This document shows positions 56,331 through 64,000 of a DNA stretch of 64,000 bases, piece by piece. Position 1 is the first letter of the stretch. The number at the start of each line of letters is the position of its first letter. This DNA is from CAVVIH01 sp963748295. GTDB lineage: Bacteria > Acidobacteriota > Vicinamibacteria > Vicinamibacterales > 2-12-FULL-66-21. The DNA lies in NCBI GenBank assembly GCA_963748295.1, contig CAVVIH010000002.1, forward strand, positions 1 through 64,000, given 5' to 3'. The notes beneath the pieces were generated by a model. The model saw only the letters and a list, made by a program, of their open reading frames with translations, did not search any database and was not told the origin of the DNA. A program made the position numbers and the translations under genes.

Positions 56331-56347
56331 CCGGCCCTGCTCTTGCC
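56331..56347 (+). promoter_or_regulatory. Candidate sigma-54 promoter (-24 GG / -12 GC)
   Basis: CCGGCCCTGCTCTTGCC has GG and GC separated by exactly 10 bases and an intact TTGC -12 element; the -24 element is imperfect (CGGCCCT versus TGGCACG). It lies 18 bases before ATG 56365. Confidence 0.5.
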
Positions 56348-56364
56348 TCATCCATGTTCTCTCA

Positions 56365-58795
56365 ATGCCTGAAATGCCGGTGTCCCTGCTCGTCGCCGAT
56401 CAGGACTCGCGCCTCGTCGAGTTGCTGCAGGAAGAGGCGGCGACGCGCGCGTATCGGGTCACCCGGGCGGCCTCGATTGCCGAGGCGCTGGCGGCCGCGC
56501 GCGCGGAGCAGATACATGCCGCGCTGGTGCGGCTCGAGGCGGGCTCCGAGCCCGGACTCGATGCGGTCCGACAGCTGAAAGAAGTCTCGCCGGATACCGA
56601 GATTGTCGTCGTCTCGGCCACTGCCTCGCTGGCGTCGGCGATCCGGTCGTACGAGCTGGCGGCGTTCGCGTTCGTGCAGACGCCGGTCGAGAGCGCGCAG
56701 CTGATCGCGACGATCGACCGCGCGCTCGAGCGCCGGCGCATCACGCTGCACAACCGCCGGTTGTTCTGGGAATTGCAGACGATCAACGAAATCGCCGAGG
56801 GCATCAGCCGGTCGCTGGAGCTGGCGGACGTGCTCGAGGGCGCGCTGCAGCGCGTCGTGCGAGCGTTCGATGCGGTCGCGGGGTCGATCCGGCTGCGCGA
56901 CGAGCGGACGGGCACGTACGAGACGCGCGCCTACATCGGCACCGCGCGGTCGCGGCTGCCGTGGGGCGACCGCGTCGCGGCGCCTGGCCGCCCGAGCGAC
57001 AAGGTGATCGCGACGCGGACCGCGCAGGTGATCGAGGACCTGGCCAATGAGGTTCCCGAGGAGCTCGTCCCGCAGCTGCCCGTTCGCAGCGCGCTGAGCG
57101 TGCCGATGCTCGCCGGCGACGAGCTGGTGGGCACGCTGACCGTCGCCGCCGCGCCGGCGGGACGGTTCCACTACGCCGACGAGCGGCTCCTCGCGATCAT
57201 CGCCGGCCAGATCGTCGTCGCCGTGCAGAACGCCCGGCTCCACGACTGGGTGCGCCGCGGGAAGCGCGAGTGGGAGCGCACCTTCGACGCGATTGCCGAT
57301 CCCATCGCGGTCTTCGACAGCCGCGGCGTGCTGCTGCGCGGCAACACCGCGCTGGCGTCGCTGCTTCGCCGGTCGGTCACCGAGCTGCGCCACGCGACCT
57401 GCCGCGAGGTCGGCTTCTGCGGCGGCGGCTGCCCGAACTGCGCCGTCGGCCTCGCGCTCGGCCACGACGCAGCCGGCAGCGCCGAGATCACGCTGCCCGG
57501 CGGCGAGATCCTCAGCGTGACGACGTTCCCGGTGGGCGGCAACGGCGGCGCGTCGGTCGTGCAGGTGGCGAAGAACGTCACCGAGCAGATCCGGTCCGCG
57601 CGGCAGCTCCAGCAAATGAGCGACGAGCTGGCGATCACGAACGGGCAGCTGGTCTCGGCGCTCGACCAGCTGAAGTCGACGCAGGCGCAGCTGCTGCAGG
57701 CCGAGAAGCTCTCGGCCATCGGCCAGCTGGTGGCGGGCGTCGCGCACGAGTTGAACAATCCGCTGACGAGCGTCATCGGCTACGCGCAGCTCCTGCAGGA
57801 GGAGCTGCTCGACGAGCAGAAGCCCGCGGCCGAGCGTGCGTCGCCGCAGATCGCGCAGGACCTGCGGCGGATCGCGGAAGAATCCGAACGCGCCGCCCGC
57901 ATCGTCCGCAACCTGCTCGCCTTCGCCCGGCGCCAGACCGCCGCGCGCGTGCCGCAGGACGTCACCGAGCTGATCGGCCGGGTGCTGTCGCTCCGCAGCT
58001 ACGACATGCGGATCAACGACGTCGAACTGGCGACGGAGTTCGAAGACGGCCTGCCGGAGGTCGTCGCCGACGGCAGCCAGCTGCAGCAGGCGCTGCTCAA
58101 CCTGATTCTCAACGCGCAGCAGGCGATGCGGCAGCGCCCGGTGCGCCGGCTCGGCGTAGGCGCGCGCTACGACGAGAGTGCCGGCGCGGTGGAGATCTCC
58201 CTCACCGACACCGGCCACGGGATCGATCAGACGAATCTCTCGCGAATCTTCGATCCGTTCTTCACGACGCGCGAGGTCGGCGAGGGCACCGGCCTCGGCC
58301 TGAGCATCTGCTACGGCATCGTCCGCGATCACGGCGGCGAGATCACCGTCGAGAGCCGGGTCAACGCCGGCACCAGGTTCACCTTGAGCATTCCGGCGCG
58401 CCCGGCGCCCGAACGCGCCTCCGCAGGCGAGATCCTCCTCGCGCACGCGGATCAAGGCGAACGCGACTTCCTGGCGGCGGCGCTGGGCGCGTGGGGCTAC
58501 AAGGTCGTCACGGCCGCGAGATCCGACGAAGCGCTGACGCGCTACCGGCGCGGAGGGGTGCTCGCGGTCTTTCTCGATCGCGTGCTGCTGGCGGCGAACC
58601 TCGCCGGGTGGTCGGCCGCACGGTCGGACGACACCCGCGAATATCCCGCTGATCCTGCTGGCGATGGCCGGCAGCGACGAACCCATCGAACGTTTCGGCC
58701 GTGAACACGCCAGCGCCGTGCTGGCCCCCCCGTTTCAGCTGCGGTTGCTGAAATCGGCGGTTCGCGAAATCGAGAAGCTCAAGGAGTGCGTATGA
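56365..58795 (+). CDS. Histidine kinase with two degenerate receiver domains, GAF and PAS (frameshifted end)
   Basis: A soluble kinase of about 809 residues. Order: N-terminal receiver-like domain (1-120) that lacks the phospho-Asp (Arg in its place) and the conserved Lys (FVQTPV); GAF (about 150-295); PAS (about 305-405) containing four cysteines, Cys346, Cys352, Cys356 and Cys359 (CREVGFCGGGCPNC); HisKA with phospho-acceptor His461 in GVAHELNNPLTSVIGY; HATPase (LQQALLNLILNAQQAM, TGLGLSICYGIV); C-terminal receiver-like domain with the Asp (VFLDRV) but Pro for Lys. One extra G near 58645 breaks the last domain; repaired text ends VREIEKLKECV at 58795, overlapping the next start (ATGA). Cognate to the regulator downstream. 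Confidence 0.87.
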
Positions 58796-60216
58796 CAGGG
58801 CATCGGCCTTTGCTCGTGGTGGTTGACGACGAGCAGGGGATTCTGGAGGTGGTCGGGCGGTTCGCGCGGCGGGCGGGATTCGACGTCGTCGCGTGCAGCG
58901 GCGGACGCGACGCGGTGGCGCAGATGGAGGCGCGCCGGGCCGATCTCGTCATGGTCGATCTGCGCATGCCCGACGTCGGCGGTCTCGACGTGCTGCGCGC
59001 GCTGCGCGAGATCGATCCGCAGTGCCAGACCGTGCTGATGACGGGCTATGCAACCGTCGACACCGCGGTCGAAGCGATCAAGCTCGGCGCCCGCGATTAT
59101 CTGAGCAAGCCGCTCGATTTCGGCCGGCTCGATCAGCTGCTCACGGATGTCCGCGACGAAACCGAGCGGCGCCGCAGCGTGCTCTCGCTCGAGGTCGACC
59201 TGGCGAGGCACCTGGAGTTCTGCGGGATGATCGGACGCAGCCCGCTGATGCAGGAGCTGTTCGGGATGATTCGACGGCTGGCGCCGCACGTGCGCACCGC
59301 GCTCATCACCGGCGAAACCGGCACCGGCAAGGAGCTGGTCGCGCGGGCGCTGCACCGGACCGGACCGCGACGCGATCGCCGGTTCGTCACCGTCAACTGC
59401 TCGGCGGTCGTGGAGACGCTCTTCGAGAGCGAGCTCTTCGGCCACATGCGCGGCGCGTTTACGGGCGCGACCGACAACAAGCCCGGACTGTTCGAGCTCG
59501 CCGACGGAGGGACGCTGTTCCTCGACGAGATCGGCGAGCTGCCGCTCGGCCTGCAGGCCAAGCTGCTGCGCGTACTCGAGCTGGGCGAAGTGCACCGCGT
59601 CGGCTCGCTCGATCCGCGGCGCGTCAGCGTTCACGTCATCGCGGCGACGAACCGCGATCTCCGCGCCGAGGTGACGGCGGGGCGCTTCCGGAGCGACCTC
59701 TACTACCGGCTGAACATCGTCGAAGTCCGGCTGCCGCCGCTGCGCGATCGCCGCGAGGACATCCCATACCTGACCGCGTCGTTCGTGCGCGAGACGTCGG
59801 AACGGCTGCAGAAGCCGCTGATTGGCCTCACCCCCGCCGCCGAGCGCCTGCTGACGTCGGCGGCCTGGGACGGCAACGTGCGGGAGCTGCGCAACGTCAT
59901 CGAACGTGCGTGCATCCTCGCGGACGGCGAGTTCATCGCCGAACGCGAGCTGGCGGTGAGCATGCCGCCGCCCCACCTGGCCGTCGCCCCGCTGGCGGCG
60001 GCTGCGGCGCCGACGGCGGCCGCGGCGTCCCCGGATGCCGACCTGCTCGTGAACGTCGAGCGCGATCACATTCAGCGGGCGCTCGTGCGTGCCGGCGGCA
60101 ACAAGAAGGCGGCGGCCAAGATGCTGGGCCTCAGCCGGCGCGCCCTGTATCGGCGGCTCGAGCGTCTCGATCTCGCCGCCACGATCTCGCGCCGCCGCGA
60201 ACCGGCGATCGTCTGA
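58792..60216 (+). CDS. NtrC-family sigma-54 response regulator
   Basis: A 474-residue enhancer-binding protein: receiver (phospho-acceptor Asp56 in VMVDLRMPD, Lys in YLSKPL), AAA+ domain (Walker A GETGTGKE, GAFTGA loop, Walker B GTLFLDEIGE, FRSDLYYRLNIVEVRLPP) and a Fis HTH (NKKAAAKMLGLSRRALYRRL) after an Ala-rich linker (APLAAAAAPTAAAASPDA). ATG 58792 overlaps the repaired stop of the histidine kinase gene, so the two are a coupled pair. Candidate self-regulator of this operon through the TGTTTCA sites at 56194. Confidence 0.93.
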   Translation: MTGHRPLLVVVDDEQGILEVVGRFARRAGFDVVACSGGRDAVAQMEARRADLVMVDLRMPDVGGLDVLRALREIDPQCQTVLMTGYATVDTAVEAIKLGARDYLSKPLDFGRLDQLLTDVRDETERRRSVLSLEVDLARHLEFCGMIGRSPLMQELFGMIRRLAPHVRTALITGETGTGKELVARALHRTGPRRDRRFVTVNCSAVVETLFESELFGHMRGAFTGATDNKPGLFELADGGTLFLDEIGELPLGLQAKLLRVLELGEVHRVGSLDPRRVSVHVIAATNRDLRAEVTAGRFRSDLYYRLNIVEVRLPPLRDRREDIPYLTASFVRETSERLQKPLIGLTPAAERLLTSAAWDGNVRELRNVIERACILADGEFIAERELAVSMPPPHLAVAPLAAAAAPTAAAASPDADLLVNVERDHIQRALVRAGGNKKAAAKMLGLSRRALYRRLERLDLAATISRRREPAIV

Positions 60217-60222
60217 GGCGGC

Positions 60223-61293
60223 ATGTCAGGCACGCACATGTACGAGGGTCCGGTGCCGATGCACGCGGAGAGCGCGCGGCCGGAGTCGGTGCTGGTCGTC
60301 GACGACGAGACCGGGATTCGGGATCTGATGAGCCGCTGGCTCAAGGCGATAGGCTTCTCGGTGAAGACCGCCGCGAACGCCGAGGATGCGCTGCAGGTGC
60401 TGCGAAGCCGGCCGGCCGCGGTGGCGCTCTGCGACATCAACATGCCCGGCCGCGACGGGCTGTGGCTGGCCGATCGCATCCGCCACGAGCACCCCGATAC
60501 CGCGATCATCATGGCCACCGCGCTGACCGACGTCGATCCCGCGGTCGAGAGCCTGCGGAGCGGCGTCGTCGACTACCTGACGAAGCCGTTTGGACGCGAT
60601 CGCCTTCGCGAAGCGGTGACGAAGGGGGTCGAGTGGCATCGCAACGCCTGCGATTCGCGGAAATGGCGTGACGCGCTCGAGCGTGAAATGCAGGCGCGCC
60701 ACGAACGGCTGGCCAAGGCCATCGGCGCCCTGCCGATCGTGTCCGACGAGACGCTCGACGCGATGCTGTCGATGTTGACGCTCGGAGAGGGCGATCGCGA
60801 TGCCTACGCGCACGCGTACCGCGTGGCGGCGCTGTCGGTCGGCATGGCGCGGGCGATGGACTTTCCCGAATCGGACGTCTCGGTGATCGAGCGCGGCGCG
60901 CTGCTGCACGACTTCGGCAAGCTGGTGATGCCGCACGCGCTGCTGCGCAAGCCGGCGTCGCTCACCGTCGACGAGCAGAGCCTCATCCGATCGCATCCGG
61001 CGATCGGCAGCGCGCTGCTCGCGCGCGTGCCGTATCTGGCCGCCGCCGCGGCGGTGGTCCGCGATGCGCACGAGCGGCCCGACGGCCGCGGTTTCCCGCA
61101 GGGCTCCCGCGGCGACAGCGTCTGGCTCGGCGCGCGCCTCGTCACGGTTGCCGACGCCTTCGACACGATGACGCGGCCGCGCGTGTTCCGCGAGGCTCTC
61201 AGCCCGGGCGAGGCGCTCGCCGAGCTCGAGCGCGGACGCGGCACCCAGTTCGACGATCGCGTGGTCGACGTCTTCACGCGCATCAAACCATAG
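60223..61293 (+). CDS. Response regulator with HD-GYP-like output domain
   Basis: A 356-residue protein with a receiver (about 20-140; Asp27/Asp28, phospho-acceptor Asp71 in LCDINMPG, Lys in YLTKPF) and an HD-type domain (about 175-350). The metal core is kept (GALLHDFGKLVMP, IRSHPAIGSALL, RDAHERPDGRGFPQG, TVADAFDTMT). The GYP signature reads GFP and the region is shorter than in active phosphodiesterases, so cyclic-di-GMP hydrolysis is likely but not assured. It follows the NtrC regulator by six bases in the same direction and completes the signalling operon. Confidence 0.88.
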   Translation: MSGTHMYEGPVPMHAESARPESVLVVDDETGIRDLMSRWLKAIGFSVKTAANAEDALQVLRSRPAAVALCDINMPGRDGLWLADRIRHEHPDTAIIMATALTDVDPAVESLRSGVVDYLTKPFGRDRLREAVTKGVEWHRNACDSRKWRDALEREMQARHERLAKAIGALPIVSDETLDAMLSMLTLGEGDRDAYAHAYRVAALSVGMARAMDFPESDVSVIERGALLHDFGKLVMPHALLRKPASLTVDEQSLIRSHPAIGSALLARVPYLAAAAAVVRDAHERPDGRGFPQGSRGDSVWLGARLVTVADAFDTMTRPRVFREALSPGEALAELERGRGTQFDDRVVDVFTRIKP

Positions 61294-61342
61294 TCCCTGT
61301 TTGACTTGGCTCATCTGCTGTCTGTACGATCTTTGAAGTTGT

Positions 61343-61427
61343 AGCTGTCAGCTGACAGCTATCAGCCGTCAGCTTGAACACCGAAAGCTGATAGCTGAAA
61401 GCTGTGAGCTGTGAGCTGATAGCTTTC
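61343..61427. repeat. Heptad repeat array, AGCTGAC/AGCTGAT units
   Basis: Ten 7-base units (AGCTGTC, AGCTGAC, AGCTATC, AGCCGTC; then AGCTGAT, AGCTGAA, two AGCTGTG, AGCTGAT, AGCTTTC) around one 15-base spacer. It fills the gap between the HD-GYP gene and pckA. Confidence 0.9.
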
Positions 61428-61447
61428 ATTCGAAGGATCAGGAGCCG

Positions 61448-63046
<1,599 letters not shown>

Positions 63047-63069
63047 CGCCTTGCGCGTCGCGGTACGCG

Positions 63070-64000
63070 ATGTTTGAAGCGGTCATCGGCCTCGAGATCC
63101 ACGCGCAGCTGCTGACCGAATCGAAGATCTTCTGCGGCTGCAGCACGCGGTTCGGCGCGCCGCCGAATACGAACGTCTGTCCTGTCTGCCTCGGTCTGCC
63201 AGGCGCGCTGCCCGTCCTCAATCGCCGGGCGGTCGAGTTCGCCGTCCGCGCCGGGCATGCGCTCAACTGCACCGTCCACGAGACGTCGATCTTCGCCCGC
63301 AAGAATTACTTCTATCCGGATTTGCCGAAGGGCTACCAGATTTCGCAGTACGAGCGGCCGATCGCCACGGCCGGCTTCGTCGAGTATCCGGCCCAGGCCG
63401 GCGTCCGGCGCGTCGGAATCACCCGCGTCCACCTGGAAGAGGATGCCGGCAAGTCTCTTCACGAGGGCTTTGCCGACTCCGACCGCAGGACCTACCTCGA
63501 CTTCAATCGCAGCGGCGTGCCGCTCATCGAGATCGTGAGCGAGCCCGATCTCCGCTCCGCCGCGGAAGCCGGCGAGTGCTTCAGCCGGCTGCGCGCGATC
63601 CTGGTCGCCATCGGCGTCAACGACGGCAACATGGAAGAGGGCAGTCTGCGCTGCGATGCCAACGTGTCGGTGCGGCCGTCGGGGACTGCGCAGTTTGGCA
63701 CGAAAACCGAAGTGAAGAACCTCAACTCGTTCCGCTACGTGCAGCGCGCCCTGGAATACGAAATCGATCGCCAGATCGGCGTGCTGCGCGGCGGCGGACG
63801 CGTCGTGCAGGAGACCAGGCTGTGGGACACCGGCGCCGGCAAGACGATGTCGATGCGCAGCAAGGAAGAGGCGCACGACTATCGCTATTTCCCAGAGCCG
63901 GACGTGCCGCCGCTGACCGTCGACCCCGCGTGGATTGAACGCATTCGCGCAGTCCATGCCGGAGTTGCCTGAGGCCCGCCGCCGGCGGTTCATCGAACAG
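63070..64000 (+). CDS. gatB: Aspartyl/glutamyl-tRNA amidotransferase subunit B (partial, frameshifted)
   Basis: The kinase half of the GatCAB amidotransferase, which corrects misacylated Glu-tRNA(Gln) or Asp-tRNA(Asn). VIGLEIHAQL opens the protein, with zinc-site CGCS (FCGCSTRFG) and CPVCLGLPG, then HLEEDAGKS, YLDFNRSGVPLIEIVSEPD and ANVSVRP, all diagnostic. The frame as written stops at 63972, but the family text ERIRASMPELPEARRRRFIE continues in the next frame once one G near 63952 is removed (GCAGTCC for GCATCC). The gene runs off the window end. Usually gatC and gatA lie elsewhere. Confidence 0.93.

Noticed and set aside
55797..61427. CRISPR arrays at the heptad loci
   Set aside because: Units are 7 bases with no spacers, so they are tandem repeats. 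No cas gene is present.

Overview
This is a 64 kb, GC-rich (roughly two thirds G+C by eye), densely coded chromosomal segment. It fits a soil or sediment Acidobacteriota bacterium, probably of the Vicinamibacteria type. The reasons are two very large FtsX-fold ABC permeases of the acidobacterial ADOP type without ATPase partners, a PA2779/PA2778 pair, a DUF4159 protein, many ECF sigma/anti-sigma and SpoIIE-phosphatase regulators, and abundant human-text-like intergenic repeats. The lineage is an inference. No phage, transposase, CRISPR array, rRNA or tRNA was seen.

Layout. 1-4.2 kb (minus): an operon for a sugar-acid catabolic route (MFS importer, DapA-fold aldolase/dehydratase, IlvD/Edd dehydratase, start of a sulfatase). 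4.3-8 kb: a PLP beta-family enzyme, a secreted alpha/beta hydrolase and a dolichol-kinase-like membrane protein. 8-19.4 kb: two ADOP permeases around a BON protein, a zinc-ribbon miniprotein, a DUF4412 protein, an outer-membrane barrel, an SMR exporter, a SpoIIE phosphatase and pyrophosphatase. 19.5-26 kb: LytTR regulator, PilT-like ATPase, PA2779 protein and a PA2778-type peptidase fused to a barrel, then a LytTR/LytS pair. 26-33 kb: a receiver-SpoIIE phosphatase; sigma, anti-sigma and DUF4097 trio; an envelope operon (metallophosphoesterase, L,D-transpeptidase, M23). 33-40 kb: tesA-ybbA-ybbP, AIM24, DksA, a ferritin-like protein, FolK. 40-50.7 kb (minus): TolC, an RND pump with adaptor, and a MacA/MacB set, apparently a shared efflux block. 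51-53.7 kb: long-form IspH and a second sigma/anti-sigma pair. 53.8-61.3 kb: DUF4159 and a signalling block (two NtrC-type regulators, a kinase, an HD-GYP-type regulator) with a candidate sigma-54 promoter. 61.4-64 kb: ATP-dependent PEP carboxykinase and the start of gatB.

Two window-wide properties matter to a reader. First, at least sixteen conserved genes are broken by single-base indels, mostly insertions, at the point where the family homology changes frame. The density and random spread suggest uncorrected sequencing error rather than decay, so I report such genes as single loci with the break noted. Second, nearly every larger intergenic gap holds a repeat: heptanucleotide tandem arrays from several unrelated unit families, GTAG-headed REP palindromes, and one 142-bp inverted repeat that can fold as a cloverleaf. 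The heptad arrays and the PA2779/PA2778-barrel locus are the best candidates for something undescribed.
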